Assembly: GCF_028683095.1 (NCBI RefSeq)
Contig: NZ_JAJUBC010000014.1
Span: forward strand, 1-64,000
DNA: 64,000 bases
DNA from: Enterovibrio gelatinilyticus
Lineage (GTDB): Bacteria; Pseudomonadota; Gammaproteobacteria; Enterobacterales; Vibrionaceae
Direction of reading: 5' to 3'
In this document: positions 28,697 to 38,696 of the stretch, in pieces
Numbering within the stretch: the first letter of the stretch is position 1
Layout: every line of letters starts with the position of its first letter
Program-made: the position numbers and the translations under genes
The notes under the pieces: generated by a model
What the model was told of the DNA's origin: nothing
Seen by the model: the letters and a program-made list of their open reading frames with translations, nothing else
Database searches by the model: none

Positions 28697-30034
28697 TTAG
28701 CAGTTCGCTTTCACCGCTTCTGCAATCTCAAGCGCATAGGCTTGAACCTCTTCAGCATTTTCGCCTTCCACCATAACGCGGATGAGTGGCTCGGTGCCGG
28801 ATTTACGAAGCAGTACGCGACCTGTATCACCGAGTTTTGCTTCTACAGCCGCTTTAGCAGACAGCACTGCATCTGATTCTAGCGGATCGCTACTTCCACT
28901 AAAGCGCACATTTTCTAGTACCTGTGGGAACATACTCATGCCATCGCATAGCTCTTTCAAGCTCAAGCCAGTGCCAACGACACTAGCAAGCACTTGAAGG
29001 GCTGCAACAATCGCGTCACCCGTGGTCACCTTATCAAGAAGGATCACATGGCCTGAGTTTTCAGCGCCAATTTTCCAATCGTTTTGCAGCAGTTTTTCCA
29101 TCACGTAGCGATCGCCAACTTTAGCGCGAGTAAATGGAATTCCGAGTTGCTTCAGTGCTACTTCCATGCCCATATTGGTCATGAGAGTGCCCACCACTCC
29201 ACCTTTTAATTCACCGCGACGTAAGGATTCACGTGCGATGATATAAGCGATTTGGTCACCGTCTACTTTATTGCCTTCATGGTCAACCATGATGATACGG
29301 TCACCATCACCATCAAAGGCAATACCCAGAACGGCTTCTTCTTCTAAAACACGCTTTTGAAGTGCGCGAACATCCGTTGCACCCACTTCTGCATTGATGT
29401 TTGTACCGTTTGGTTCTACACCCATTGCAATGATATCAGCGCCTAATTCAGAGAACACTGAAGGTGCAATGTGATAGGTCGCACCATGTGCACAATCGAT
29501 AACGATCTTAAGGCCTTTCAGGTTCATTTCTGACGGGAACGTACCTTTACAGAATTCAATGTAACGACCAGCAGCGTCTACGATGCGGCTTGCCTTACCC
29601 AGTTCCGCAGAATCCACACAGGTCAGTGCTTTTTCAAGCTCAGCTTCAATAGCAAGTTCAACTTCATCAGGAAGTTTGGTGCCTTCAGACGAGAAAAATT
29701 TGATGCCGTTGTCATAATACGGGTTGTGTGAGGCAGAGATAACAATCCCGGCTTCGGCGCGGAACGTTTGCGTTAAATACGCAATGGCAGGTGTTGGCAT
29801 TGGGCCAGTAAATGCGGCCTGAAGACCTGCTGCAGATAACCCTGCTTCTAACGCTGATTCAAGCATATAGCCAGAGATACGCGTATCTTTTCCTATCAAG
29901 ACTTTCTTTGTGCCTTGTTGGCTAAGCACTCGTCCTGCCGCCCAACCCAGTTTCAGCATAAAGTCTGGCGTGATTGGGAATTGGCCAACTTTACCGCGTA
30001 CACCGTCGGTGCCGAAGTATTTACGTTCTGTCAT
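28697..30034 (-). CDS. glmM: Phosphoglucosamine mutase GlmM
   Basis: A 445-residue enzyme converting glucosamine-6-phosphate to glucosamine-1-phosphate for UDP-GlcNAc synthesis. It starts with [10 protein letters not shown], has the phosphoserine loop [15 protein letters not shown] (about residue 102), the metal-binding DGDGDR and the C-terminal [15 protein letters not shown]. Length equals E. coli GlmM. The start overlaps the folP stop by 4 bases (ATGA), so the two are coupled. Confidence 0.98.
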   Translation of the reverse strand: MTERKYFGTDGVRGKVGQFPITPDFMLKLGWAAGRVLSQQGTKKVLIGKDTRISGYMLESALEAGLSAAGLQAAFTGPMPTPAIAYLTQTFRAEAGIVISASHNPYYDNGIKFFSSEGTKLPDEVELAIEAELEKALTCVDSAELGKASRIVDAAGRYIEFCKGTFPSEMNLKGLKIVIDCAHGATYHIAPSVFSELGADIIAMGVEPNGTNINAEVGATDVRALQKRVLEEEAVLGIAFDGDGDRIIMVDHEGNKVDGDQIAYIIARESLRRGELKGGVVGTLMTNMGMEVALKQLGIPFTRAKVGDRYVMEKLLQNDWKIGAENSGHVILLDKVTTGDAIVAALQVLASVVGTGLSLKELCDGMSMFPQVLENVRFSGSSDPLESDAVLSAKAAVEAKLGDTGRVLLRKSGTEPLIRVMVEGENAEEVQAYALEIAEAVKANC

Positions 30035-30882
30035 TGTGTATCTCCAAGTAGATCTGCTGCTTCTTGCATCATGCTGACAACACGAACCACATCGGCGGTT
30101 TCTTTTACGTCATGTACACGAATGAGCTGCGCTCCTTTCGAAGCAGCAATAGTGGCGCAAGCTAAACTCCCCCCCAACACATCAGTAGGGGATTTTTCCA
30201 ATAATTTAAAAATCATAGACTTCCGAGACATACCCGCAAGTATAGGCAGCCCATGACGATGAAACGATTCCAGTTTTACTAGTAACTGATAATTATGTGT
30301 AAGTGTCTTACCAAACCCAAAGCCTGGGTCCAAAATGAGCTTTTCTTTGGCAATGCCCACTGCAGAACAGGCATCAATTCTCTCATCAAAGAACCGATGG
30401 ATATCTTCAAAAAGATCCACATACGTAGGATCAACCTGCATTGAACGAGGTTGTCCCTGCATGTGCATAATACACACTGGCACATCAGCCAAGGCTGCTG
30501 CGTTAAGCGCATTGGGCTCTTGTAGTGCACGTACGTCATTGATTAGATTAGCACCTGCATTTACCGCTGCCGTCATAACCGCCGCTTTGCTGGTATCAAT
30601 AGAAATCCAGCAATCAAACCTTTTTCTAATAGCTTCTATCGCAGGAATGACTCTTGAGAGTTCTTCATCGAGCGATACATCTGCCGCCCCAGGCCTTGTT
30701 GACTCACCACCGATATCTAATACCGACGCACCTGCACTGAGCATATTCTCAGCATGATAAAGCGCAGTATCAAGGTGACTGAACTTCCCACCATCGGAGA
30801 ACGAATCGGGCGTGACGTTAAGGATACCCATCACTTTTGGAGAAGACAGGTCGAGAGAGAGTTCTTTACTGGTCAGTATCAT
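30031..30882 (-). CDS. folP: Dihydropteroate synthase FolP
   Basis: A 283-residue folate enzyme joining p-aminobenzoate to the pterin pyrophosphate. It has the signatures [26 protein letters not shown] and the IRVHDV end of the barrel. I chose ATG at 30882 ([10 protein letters not shown]); the upstream extension to 30921 has no family match. Length fits E. coli FolP (282). It lies between ftsH and glmM on the - strand, the standard order. Confidence 0.96.
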   Translation of the reverse strand: MILTSKELSLDLSSPKVMGILNVTPDSFSDGGKFSHLDTALYHAENMLSAGASVLDIGGESTRPGAADVSLDEELSRVIPAIEAIRKRFDCWISIDTSKAAVMTAAVNAGANLINDVRALQEPNALNAAALADVPVCIMHMQGQPRSMQVDPTYVDLFEDIHRFFDERIDACSAVGIAKEKLILDPGFGFGKTLTHNYQLLVKLESFHRHGLPILAGMSRKSMIFKLLEKSPTDVLGGSLACATIAASKGAQLIRVHDVKETADVVRVVSMMQEAADLLGDTQ

Positions 30883-30925
30883 AGTCGGACTTTGTTTTAG
30901 GCGAGAATTTATCACTACCAAAAGA

Positions 30926-30951
30926 AAAACCCCGAGTAATCCCGGGGTTTG
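30926..30951 (-). terminator. Terminator after ftsH
   Basis: Stem AAACCCCG / CGGGGTTT with a T-rich tail on the - strand, between ftsH and folP. Confidence 0.8.
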
Positions 30952-30969
30952 AAATAGCTAACGAGGCGA

Positions 30970-32904
30970 TTACGCTTCTGGCTGGTTGTCTGGATCGACC
31001 GGTTTAGATCCCGCGTCATCTGAAGAAGATTCTGATTTTGCTTCTGCATCAGGCTTCTTCGGCGTGTTATCTGAACTGTCGTCAGTAGTCCAACCCGCAG
31101 GCTCGCGCACTGGGCGGCGTTCCATCAAGTCATCAATCTGTGCTGCATCAATAGTTTCATACTTCATCAATGCATCTTTCATTGCATGCATGATATCCAT
31201 ATTTTCTTCGATGAGTTTACGCGCACGTAAATAGTTACGGTCAATAAGCTCACGAATCTCACTATCGATAAGGCGCGCCGTTTCATCCGAAACATGCTTA
31301 GATTTCGCAACAGAACGACCAAGGAATACTTCGCCCTCGTCATCGGCATACAGCAATGGACCCAGTTTTTCTGAGAAACCCCATTGAGTAACCATCTTAC
31401 GAGCAATGTCAGTGGCTCGCTCAATATCGTTCGAGGCCCCTGTAGAAACGTTATCGACACCGTAAATAATCTCTTCCGCCAAACGTCCACCATAAAGACT
31501 CGAAATCATCGACTCTAGGTGCAAGCGAGACATGCTCACGCGATCTTGTTCAGGAAGATACATGGTCACACCCAATGCGCGTCCACGTGGGATAATAGAC
31601 ACCTTGTAGACAGGGTCGTGTTCTGGCACTAGGCGACCAACAACAGCATGGCCAGCTTCATGATAAGCAGTCGATTCTTTGGACTCTTCTGTAAGTACCA
31701 TCGATTTACGCTCGGCACCCATCATGATTTTGTCTTTCGCGAGTTCAAACTCAACCATAGACACAACACGCTTGTTACCACGAGCTGCAAACAATGCTGC
31801 TTCGTTCACCAAGTTTGCCAGATCTGCACCTGAGAACCCTGGCGTACCACGAGCAATAAGAGATGCTTCAACATCACCACCCAGTGGCACTTTACGCATG
31901 TGTACTTTAAGAATTTGTTCACGACCGCGGACGTCAGGCAAGCCAACAACGACTTGACGGTCAAAACGGCCAGGACGTAACAATGCTGGATCTAGAACGT
32001 CTGGACGGTTTGTTGCGGCGATAACGATAATACCTTCGTTACCTTCGAAACCATCCATTTCGACCAACATCTGGTTTAGCGTTTGTTCACGTTCGTCGTG
32101 ACCACCACCTAGACCCGCACCACGTTGGCGACCTACAGCATCAATTTCATCAATAAAGATGATACAAGGTGATGTTTTCTTCGCTTGTTCGAACATGTCA
32201 CGGACACGAGATGCACCCACACCCACGAACATTTCTACGAAGTCAGAACCAGAAATCGTAAAGAATGGTACTTTCGCTTCACCTGCGATGGCTTTAGCCA
32301 GCAAGGTTTTACCTGTACCAGGAGGACCCACCATCAAGACACCCGTTGGAATTTTACCACCGAGTTTCTGGAAGCGACTTGGGTCGCGCAGGTAATCAAC
32401 CAGTTCTTTAACGTCTTCTTTTGCTTCGTCACAACCAGCGACATCAGCGAACGTTGTTTTAATTTGCTCTTCGCTCATCATGCGCGCTTTCGATTTACCG
32501 AAAGACATCGCCCCTTTGCCACCGCCGCCTTGCATTTGACGCATGAAGAAAATCCACACACCGATAAGCAGAAGCATTGGGAACCAAGAGATGAAAATTG
32601 AAGCAAGAATGCTTGGTTCTTCAGGAGGCGTACCGCGAACCTGAACTTTAGAATTGATAAGGTCGTCTAGAAGCTTAGGATCTTGGAGAACAGGCATGTA
32701 GGTGACATAGCTCGTGCCATCACGACGTGTCACTTTCAGTTCGCGATTATCGAACTGTACATCCTGTAGTTTATCCTGTCCTATCTCTTGGACGAACGTT
32801 GTGTAGTCGACTTGACGGCCCGCGCTGTCGCCTGGTCCAAAACTCTGGAACACAGACATCAGTACAACAGCGATAACCAACCAAAGAATCAAGTTTTTTG
32901 CCAT
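30970..32904 (-). CDS. ftsH: Membrane-bound ATP-dependent zinc protease FtsH
   Basis: A 644-residue AAA+ metalloprotease of the inner membrane that degrades LpxC, SecY and misassembled proteins. It has two membrane helices (about 5-22 and 97-118) around a small periplasmic domain, Walker A GPPGTGKT (about 192-199), Walker [10 protein letters not shown], and the zinc site HEAGH (about 414-418). The C-terminus is acidic and Ser/Asp-rich. ATG at 32904 gives the E. coli length; an in-frame TTG three codons upstream is an alternative. It follows rlmE by 50 bp, the conserved rlmE-ftsH pair. Confidence 0.98.
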   Translation of the reverse strand: MAKNLILWLVIAVVLMSVFQSFGPGDSAGRQVDYTTFVQEIGQDKLQDVQFDNRELKVTRRDGTSYVTYMPVLQDPKLLDDLINSKVQVRGTPPEEPSILASIFISWFPMLLLIGVWIFFMRQMQGGGGKGAMSFGKSKARMMSEEQIKTTFADVAGCDEAKEDVKELVDYLRDPSRFQKLGGKIPTGVLMVGPPGTGKTLLAKAIAGEAKVPFFTISGSDFVEMFVGVGASRVRDMFEQAKKTSPCIIFIDEIDAVGRQRGAGLGGGHDEREQTLNQMLVEMDGFEGNEGIIVIAATNRPDVLDPALLRPGRFDRQVVVGLPDVRGREQILKVHMRKVPLGGDVEASLIARGTPGFSGADLANLVNEAALFAARGNKRVVSMVEFELAKDKIMMGAERKSMVLTEESKESTAYHEAGHAVVGRLVPEHDPVYKVSIIPRGRALGVTMYLPEQDRVSMSRLHLESMISSLYGGRLAEEIIYGVDNVSTGASNDIERATDIARKMVTQWGFSEKLGPLLYADDEGEVFLGRSVAKSKHVSDETARLIDSEIRELIDRNYLRARKLIEENMDIMHAMKDALMKYETIDAAQIDDLMERRPVREPAGWTTDDSSDNTPKKPDAEAKSESSSDDAGSKPVDPDNQPEA

Positions 32905-32954
32905 GTCACTCAAGGTGTTAGCTCCGCGGAAACTTTAGTAATAATAGTAGAGTA

Positions 32955-33584
32955 CTACAGTTTATAACCTGTAGCCACAATGTACACCTCACGCGAGCGA
33001 GCTCGAGAGGAGTCTGGTTTACGGATTTTCACCGCTTTGAACATCTTACGCACTTCAGCCAAATACTGATCAAACCCTTCACCTTGGAAAACTTTGACAA
33101 TAAAAGCACCATTTGGAGCAAGAACTTCGCGACACATTTCCATTGCAAGTTCAACTAAGTACATTGCTTTGGGTTGATCAGATGCCAAATTACCGCTCAT
33201 ATTGGGCGCCATGTCTGACATCACCACATCAACCATGTCTGGTTGAATACGATCCAACAATGCGTTCAACACTGCTTCTTCGCGAAAATCACCTTGCAAG
33301 AAGCTTACACCCGGCAAGGAGTCCATAGGAAGAATGTCACACGCAATAACCTGACCGTTGTCTCCAACTTGCTCTACGGCGTATTGAGACCAACCACCAG
33401 GGGCGGCTCCCAAATCGACCACAGTCATGCCCGGTTTTAGCAGCTTGTCCTTACCTTGAATTTCATCCAATTTAAAAATTGCGCGTGAACGAAATCCTTT
33501 TTTCTGGGCTTCTTGAACATATTTATCATCAAAATGCTCTTTCAACCAGCGGCCAGAACTCGCTGAGTGTTTCTTTTTACTCAT
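32955..33584 (-). CDS. rlmE: 23S rRNA 2'-O-methyltransferase RlmE (FtsJ)
   Basis: A 209-residue SAM-dependent enzyme that methylates U2552 of 23S rRNA. The SAM site is [15 protein letters not shown], and the K-D-K-E catalytic set fits Lys near the N-terminus, [15 protein letters not shown] and SREVYIVA. Length matches E. coli RrmJ (209). It is divergent from yhbY and upstream of ftsH. Confidence 0.97.
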   Translation of the reverse strand: MSKKKHSASSGRWLKEHFDDKYVQEAQKKGFRSRAIFKLDEIQGKDKLLKPGMTVVDLGAAPGGWSQYAVEQVGDNGQVIACDILPMDSLPGVSFLQGDFREEAVLNALLDRIQPDMVDVVMSDMAPNMSGNLASDQPKAMYLVELAMEMCREVLAPNGAFIVKVFQGEGFDQYLAEVRKMFKAVKIRKPDSSRARSREVYIVATGYKL

Positions 33585-33715
33585 GTTTTACCTAGCCCAC
33601 ATTTCCGACCGTTAAATGTTAACGGACTACTTAGGGGGATATTTGTTCAGTTTGAAAGGATATGGCGGTAGAATGTCACGTTTTCAACCCCGATAAAACA
33701 ACAAATCGAGTCAAC

Positions 33716-34012
33716 ATGAATCTAAGCACAAAACAAAAGCAGCATCTAAAAGGTCTGGCACACTCACTTAAACCTGTCGTTCTGATGGGTGCCAATGGCC
33801 TAACAGAAGCCGTGCTTGCTGAGATTGAAATCGCTCTCGATCACCACGAACTAATTAAAGTGAAAGTGGCCTCTGAAGACCGCGACACTAAGAACCTGAT
33901 TGTAGACGCAATTGTTCGTGAAACTAAGGCAGAAAAAGTTCAAGTCATCGGTAAGGTGCTTGTTCTGTATCGCCCAAGCAAAGAGCGCAAAATCGAACTA
34001 CCACGTAAATAA
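33716..34012 (+). CDS. yhbY: Ribosome assembly RNA-binding protein YhbY (CRM domain)
   Basis: A 98-residue single CRM-domain protein associated with pre-50S particles. The motif LKPVVLMGANGLTEAVLAEI contains the conserved GxxG-type loop. ATG at 33716 (MNLSTKQKQHLKG) gives the E. coli length (97); the frame extends upstream to 33662 but without family match. It is followed at once by a terminator shared with convergent greA. Confidence 0.93.
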   Translation: MNLSTKQKQHLKGLAHSLKPVVLMGANGLTEAVLAEIEIALDHHELIKVKVASEDRDTKNLIVDAIVRETKAEKVQVIGKVLVLYRPSKERKIELPRK

Positions 34013-34013
34013 G

Positions 34014-34038
34014 AAAAGGCCGCTAAGCGGCCTTTTTT
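34014..34038. terminator. Bidirectional terminator between yhbY and greA
   Basis: Stem AAAAGGCCGC / GCGGCCTTTT with loop TAA and T6 on the + strand. On the - strand it would follow the greA stop. Confidence 0.85.
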
Positions 34039-34077
34039 GTTTCTGCGATGGTAATAACCGCTAACATTTTTATTCGA

Positions 34078-34551
34078 TTAAACGTATTCAACGCTATCGA
34101 TTTCGAATTCTTTCACGCCACCAGGGGTAGTGATCGATACTTCATCGCCAGCTTCTTTACCAATAAGCCCGCGAGCAATCGGCGAATTGATAGAGATCAG
34201 GTGCTTTTTAATGTCAGACTCGTCATCACCAACAATCTGGTAAGACACTTCTTCGTCAGTATTGATGTCTATCAAGCCCACTGTTGAGCCAAAGATAACT
34301 TTGCCATTGTTTGGCATCTTTGCAATATCGATGATTTGAGCGACAGAAAGTTTATATTCGATATCACGAATCTGCGCTTCACAAATGCCTTGCTCTTCGC
34401 GCGCTGCGTGGTATTCCGCATTCTCTTTAAGATCGCCCAATTCACGAGCTTCACCGATCGCTTGAGTAATAATTGGACGACGTTTCAGCAAACGCTCTAA
34501 CTCTGTACGAAGCTGCTGTTCGCCACGAACAGTCATGGGTACCTTATCCAT
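34078..34551 (-). CDS. greA: Transcription elongation factor GreA
   Basis: A 157-residue factor that restarts backtracked RNA polymerase by stimulating transcript cleavage. The N-terminal coiled coil carries the acidic tip in [16 protein letters not shown], and the C-terminal FKBP-like domain contains [19 protein letters not shown] at 34551 ([10 protein letters not shown]) matches the family start, with GAGGT 10 bases upstream; an ATG three codons earlier is too close to that site. It is divergent from ompU. Confidence 0.96.
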   Translation of the reverse strand: MDKVPMTVRGEQQLRTELERLLKRRPIITQAIGEARELGDLKENAEYHAAREEQGICEAQIRDIEYKLSVAQIIDIAKMPNNGKVIFGSTVGLIDINTDEEVSYQIVGDDESDIKKHLISINSPIARGLIGKEAGDEVSITTPGGVKEFEIDSVEYV

Positions 34552-35059
34552 AAACGACATTACCTCTATGTCCAAAACCTACGTTTTGGCAATAACAAAG
34601 CCACGCCCAAGCAAAGGTATGAGCGCGGCAAACGAATATTTATACCTCAGTGTAAACAAGTTACTTGCTCTGGTCACCTACCATTTTTTTCAGGGCCGTG
34701 CCTAACGCCCATATCAGTAGATCCTTACAAACAACAACCTTCTACTAAAGCCTTTTTAAACATATCCACCATGATAATTCCTCGACACATATCACACAAA
34801 CAAACTCAACTCTCAGTATTTAGAAAAACCTAAAAGATGAAAAATTATAAAAATAACAGCTGAAATCGAACCTTTCAGAATTACTGTAAGCAACTGTTTT
34901 AAAACCATTTAAACTAAGCTCGCCACATAAAAAACAATGTTTTCTATTTGTTTTTTTATCGTTTTACTAACAGTTGCATTTCGCGAGCGGTTACAAACAT
35001 GCCATCGGGATGTTTGGAGATTACATCTCGAAAATCAAAATCTTATAAAGGACAACGTA
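34552..35059. other. greA-ompU divergent control region
   Basis: 508 bases with no convincing gene; an open frame from 34937 is only an in-frame upstream extension of ompU. It is AT-rich between 34720 and 34960. It holds ToxR-like direct repeats at 34838-34852 and a TGAAA-N7-TTTCA inverted repeat at 34861-34877. The ompU Shine-Dalgarno AAAGGA lies at about 35047. Confidence 0.6.
34838..34852 (+). promoter_or_regulatory. ToxR-like direct repeat upstream of ompU
   Basis: TGAAA-N5-TAAAA fits the TNAAA-N5-TNAAA pattern reported for ToxR sites, with another TNAAA at 34831. ToxR activates ompU in V. cholerae. In AT-rich DNA such matches are easy to find, so this is a candidate only. Confidence 0.4.
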
Positions 35060-35992
35060 ATGAACAAAACGTTTATCGCACTTGCTGTAGCTGCTCTAGC
35101 TTCTACCTCTGTTTCTGCTGCTGAAGTTTTCAACGACGGTACTTCTTCTATGGCTATCGGTGGCCGCGCTGAAGCACGTGCAGCTATCCAAGATGGCGAC
35201 ATGGCTGACAACAGCCGCGTACGTCTAAACTTCCTTGGCACTACCGCTATTGGCGAAGGCGCTTACGGTGTTGGTTTCTTCGAGCGTGAGTTCAAATCAG
35301 ACGAAAGTGCAGACGAGAACCGTTACATCTTCGCAGGTATCGGTACCGAATACGGCCTAGTAACTTACGGTCTGAACGACGGCTCTCTAGGCATGATCAC
35401 TGACTTCACTGATATCATGTCTTACCATGGTGCTGTTGCAAGCTCAAAAATCGACGTTGCAGACCGCACTAGCAACAACATCGCGTACAAAGGTGAGTTT
35501 GGCGGCCTAACCGTTAAAGCTAACTACGTTGGCGAAAATGACGACGTTAAAAAAGGCTACTCTCTAGGCGCGGTTTACGCAATGGAGAACGGTCTAGCAA
35601 TGGCTCTAGGTTACGCAGACCAAGACAACCTAACTAAAGACACTGAAAGCCAACTAGAAGCTGCAGTTTCTTACACCATGGGCGACATCTACGTTGCTGC
35701 ACTTTACAAAGATGGTGAAAACAAAACTTCAGGTGTTAAAGAAGACCTAACTGGTTACGAATTCGCTGCAGCCTACACCATGGGCCAAACCAAGTTCACC
35801 ACCACTTACGGTAAAGCTGAAACTGAGTCAAAAGACACTGCTGACTCTATCGCAATCGACGCGACGCATTTCTTCAACAGCAACTTCCGCACTTACGTGT
35901 CTTACAACTTCAACCTTCTAAACGAAAACGAAGTTGCAACTAAGATCCAAGCAGAAGACGAAATGGTATTCGGTCTACGTTACGATTTCTAA
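35060..35992 (+). CDS. ompU: General porin, OmpU type
   Basis: A 310-residue outer-membrane porin. A signal peptide (MNKTFIALAVAALASTSVSA) precedes a gram-negative porin beta-barrel starting near MAIGGRAEARAAI and ending with a C-terminal Phe (FGLRYDF), the outer-membrane assembly signal. I chose ATG at 35060 with AAAGGA upstream. The position between greA and dacB is that of ompU in V. cholerae. It is somewhat shorter than OmpU proteins I recall (about 330-340), so a related OmpU/OmpN-type porin is possible. Codon use is strongly biased to CTA, AAC, GGT and GAC, as expected for a very highly expressed gene. Confidence 0.88.
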   Translation: MNKTFIALAVAALASTSVSAAEVFNDGTSSMAIGGRAEARAAIQDGDMADNSRVRLNFLGTTAIGEGAYGVGFFEREFKSDESADENRYIFAGIGTEYGLVTYGLNDGSLGMITDFTDIMSYHGAVASSKIDVADRTSNNIAYKGEFGGLTVKANYVGENDDVKKGYSLGAVYAMENGLAMALGYADQDNLTKDTESQLEAAVSYTMGDIYVAALYKDGENKTSGVKEDLTGYEFAAAYTMGQTKFTTTYGKAETESKDTADSIAIDATHFFNSNFRTYVSYNFNLLNENEVATKIQAEDEMVFGLRYDF

Positions 35993-35993
35993 T

Positions 35994-36020
35994 CTAACTT
36001 AAGTACTTCACTTAAGTTAG
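35994..36020 (+). promoter_or_regulatory. Perfect hairpin directly after the ompU stop
   Basis: A 10-bp perfect stem CTAACTTAAG / CTTAAGTTAG with a 7-nt loop starts 2 bases after the stop. It precedes the true terminator and may protect the 3' end of the abundant mRNA. Confidence 0.7.
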
Positions 36021-36025
36021 AAACA

Positions 36026-36056
36026 AAAACGCCTACCTCCGAGTAGGCGTTTTTTG
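36026..36056 (+). terminator. Terminator of ompU
   Basis: An 11-bp stem AAAACGCCTAC / GTAGGCGTTTT with a 6-nt loop and T-run tail. Confidence 0.9.
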
Positions 36057-36093
36057 TACCATACTGAATCTTCCTAGATTGCAGGAACTTCTT

Positions 36094-37509
36094 ATGGTGC
36101 GTCTCTTTGTTCTAATCGTTTGTTCGTTTTTCTCCACGACCGCCTTCTCTGTGCCTCTCAATACCCTTGAAGCTATGCTACCTGCTGGAAGTCAGCTTGC
36201 CCTATCTGTTTATAACGTGAATAGTGGTCAACAGCTTGTTGAGCGCGATGACGACATATTGCTCCCGCCAGCCAGCACCCAAAAAGTGGTAACGGCACTA
36301 GCCGCTTCTCTATATCTTCCATCGGACTTTAGCTTCGAGACTAAAGTACTTCAATCGGGCAAAGACATTGTATTTAAGTTTGGGGGCGACCCGACGCTAA
36401 AGCGTAAAGACTTACAGCTGCTTGTTAGCGCATTGAAAGCAAAGGGCATCAACCAGATACGTGGTGACGTCTGGCTTGATGGAGAGATATTTACCGGATA
36501 TGAGCGAGCAGTCGGTTGGCCTTGGGATATATTGGGGGTCTGCTACAGCGCCCCATCATCAGCGATTTCCCTAGAGCGCAACTGCGTACAAGGCTCGATA
36601 TACAGCAACAAGGGGCAGCGCCAAACACGCGTGTTTGTTCCTGAGCATCAACCGATAGAAATATCGACAGATGCGCTTGCCGTGACCAAAGCACAGCAAC
36701 AAACCCAGCATTGTGATTTAGAACTTAATTACAACGACAGCAACCACTATCAGCTGAGTGGTTGTTTAGTTCACCGTTCCAATCCTCTTCCTCTTAAGTT
36801 CGCGATACAAAACCCTCAAAAATATGTGAGTGACGTGCTTGCAGCCGAGCTAAGAAAGGCAGCAATTACCGTGAAAGGCAACATCCGACTTGGATCACCG
36901 ACAAATCAGGATCGCGTCATCGCCGTACACAAGTCAGCCCCGCGAGACGCGTTGCTTAACACCATGCTTAAACGTTCTGACAACCTGATTGCCGACAACA
37001 TCCTTAAGACACTTGGGCATCGCTACTTCAAACAACCCGGTTCATTTAGCAACGGCGCAGCAGCGATAAAAGCAATATTGAAGCAACAAACGAACATTGA
37101 CCTCAACACTGCTGTGATCGTGGATGGGTCGGGGTTGTCTCGCAATAATCGAATGACCGCCACACAGTTAATGTCAGTGATTCAATATGTTTACTCACAC
37201 CCGCAGTTGGGCGTCTTGGCGATGCTACCTGTATCGGGTGTGGACGGGACTTTGAAATATCGCAGTAGTGTCCGTCATGCTCCGCTCAAAAATAAGCTGA
37301 CGGCAAAAACAGGCTCTCTCTATGGGAGTTACAACCTCGCGGGAATATTGAAAAACAACCAAGGACAAGACGTCCTCGTTGTGCAACTGGTAACCAACTA
37401 CCACATTCCAAAATCGGATGATCGCCCTAGCAACGTGGCCAGCCCGATCACCCAATTTGAACGAGAGCTCTACCAAGCGCTGCTCACATCAAGTCTAACC
37501 ACGCATTAA
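36094..37509 (+). CDS. dacB: D-alanyl-D-alanine carboxypeptidase/endopeptidase DacB (PBP4)
   Basis: A 471-residue periplasmic penicillin-binding protein that trims or cleaves peptidoglycan cross-links. The signal peptide ends near TTAFS. The active site is complete: SxxK in PPASTQKVVTAL, SDN in LKRSDNLIAD and KTG in TAKTGSLYGS. The large insertion between SxxK and SDN is typical of PBP4. I chose ATG at 36094 with AGGAA upstream. E. coli DacB is 477. The last 26 bp overlap the convergent mgtE gene. Confidence 0.95.
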   Translation: MVRLFVLIVCSFFSTTAFSVPLNTLEAMLPAGSQLALSVYNVNSGQQLVERDDDILLPPASTQKVVTALAASLYLPSDFSFETKVLQSGKDIVFKFGGDPTLKRKDLQLLVSALKAKGINQIRGDVWLDGEIFTGYERAVGWPWDILGVCYSAPSSAISLERNCVQGSIYSNKGQRQTRVFVPEHQPIEISTDALAVTKAQQQTQHCDLELNYNDSNHYQLSGCLVHRSNPLPLKFAIQNPQKYVSDVLAAELRKAAITVKGNIRLGSPTNQDRVIAVHKSAPRDALLNTMLKRSDNLIADNILKTLGHRYFKQPGSFSNGAAAIKAILKQQTNIDLNTAVIVDGSGLSRNNRMTATQLMSVIQYVYSHPQLGVLAMLPVSGVDGTLKYRSSVRHAPLKNKLTAKTGSLYGSYNLAGILKNNQGQDVLVVQLVTNYHIPKSDDRPSNVASPITQFERELYQALLTSSLTTH

Positions 37510-38335
37510 CCGTCATGAAGTAAATCGCCATCCCGCTGATATCAACCACAGAGGCTAACACTGGGCTCACAAGTACAGCGGGATCGAGACGAAACTTAGT
37601 CGCAATCAACGGAAGTACACCTCCAATCGTGGTAGACAAAATCACTTGAATAATTAGTGCTACCCCAATTGCAATGGCGATATCATCCAACGAAAAACCA
37701 TATGGCAAAGAAGAGCTGTCACTAAAAAGCATCACCCTCGCCATGATCACTGCCGCCAGCGCAAATGCGATAACAAAAGCCACACGCACTTCCTTCCACA
37801 TGACACATAGCCAGTGAGATGGACGCACTTCGTTCATCGCCATCGCACGCACCACCAAGGTGGCAGCTTGTGATCCCGCATTTCCCCCTGCCGCCGCAAC
37901 CACTGGCATGTAAATAGCCAGTAATATGAGCTGGCTGATCGAATCTTCGTAGTGCGAGATAATCAGCCCAGAAACGACCCCTAGCAAAGCGAGTCCAATA
38001 ATCCAACCGATTCGCTGGCGGACATGCGACATGACAGAATTAGCTAAATAGTTCCCGTCAGGCTCTACCTCAGAATTGATGAGCCCTAACCCAGTCGCGA
38101 TTTTCCTTACCCTAATCGCATCGCCAGTTTCAGCCAGATCATCAAGTAGCTTTCTGACCAAGCCCAACGGACAGCAATTCAGTACACCAATCGCTTCAGC
38201 AACAGGCATCACAGACAGCAACCGAATTCTGTCTTCTCCACTGTGAATAAGAAACGCATTTTTTGCTGCTTCAATTTCATGCGCAGCGACATAATTTTGC
38301 TGGTTTTCCAGCATAGTGGCATTCATTACCGCCAT
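37484..38335 (-). CDS. MgtE-type magnesium transporter without CBS domains
   Basis: A 283-residue inner-membrane protein with the MgtE channel domain. About 105 cytosolic residues are followed by five predicted helices. Hallmarks are MPVVAAAGGNAGSQAATLVVRA and the DPAVLVSPVLASVVDISG segment, whose Asp lines the Mg2+ pore in MgtE. Full-length MgtE is about 450 residues with an N domain and two CBS domains that gate the pore. Here only a shortened N-terminal part remains and the CBS pair is absent, so regulation must differ. The start at 38335 has GGAGG 6 bases upstream. A long leader with hairpins and a leader ORF precedes it. It overlaps the convergent dacB end by 26 bp. Confidence 0.88.
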   Translation of the reverse strand: MAVMNATMLENQQNYVAAHEIEAAKNAFLIHSGEDRIRLLSVMPVAEAIGVLNCCPLGLVRKLLDDLAETGDAIRVRKIATGLGLINSEVEPDGNYLANSVMSHVRQRIGWIIGLALLGVVSGLIISHYEDSISQLILLAIYMPVVAAAGGNAGSQAATLVVRAMAMNEVRPSHWLCVMWKEVRVAFVIAFALAAVIMARVMLFSDSSSLPYGFSLDDIAIAIGVALIIQVILSTTIGGVLPLIATKFRLDPAVLVSPVLASVVDISGMAIYFMTVNAWLDLM

Positions 38336-38608
38336 AGCGAACCTCCCGATTGGCTAGTGCCAGATATTAGTTATCTGGTGAGGGTAACGACCATGAAAAT
38401 ACGAAGTTCGATGCCGTCTGTCTGTTTTTAGAAGCACAGCGGCAAATCGCTCTCACACCCTGAGATTTCTCACAATGCATGATTGAAGACCAAGGGTCTC
38501 CTTGCGTATTTTCACTCTGAATGTTGGGGAGGCGCTGGGAATAGAAGCGTAGAGATCATTCCGACTGGGCAGTCGAAATGTGAAGATTCACAAATGAAAC
38601 CGCCGATC

Positions 38609-38653
38609 TTACTGGCCTCCCTGACAACTCGGAGGATGGTCGATAACGTTCAT
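38609..38653 (-). CDS. Putative 14-residue leader peptide upstream of mgtE
   Basis: ATG at 38653 is preceded by TTTTGGAGAAAACC, a near-ideal ribosome site. It encodes MNVIDHPPSCQGGQ and a TAA stop. The two adjacent Pro codons fall in a stem CCTCC / GGAGG (38616-38635) that can form within the ORF. Pro-rich leader ORFs control the Mg2+ transporter gene mgtA (mgtL) and corA (corL) in Salmonella; a similar role is inferred. Translation is not proven. Confidence 0.5.
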   Translation of the reverse strand: MNVIDHPPSCQGGQ

Positions 38654-38674
38654 GGTTTTCTCCAAAAGTGCCGC

Positions 38675-38696
38675 AGTATTGCGACGAGGCAATACT
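38675..38696 (-). promoter_or_regulatory. Hairpin at start of mgtE leader
   Basis: An 8-bp perfect stem AGTATTGC / GCAATACT with loop CTCGTC (as read on the - strand), about 20 bases upstream of the leader ORF. Confidence 0.6.

Noticed and set aside
34937-35059. 41-residue N-terminal extension of the porin
   Set aside because: A proper signal peptide begins at 35060 with a ribosome site before it; the extension is upstream leader that happens to be open.
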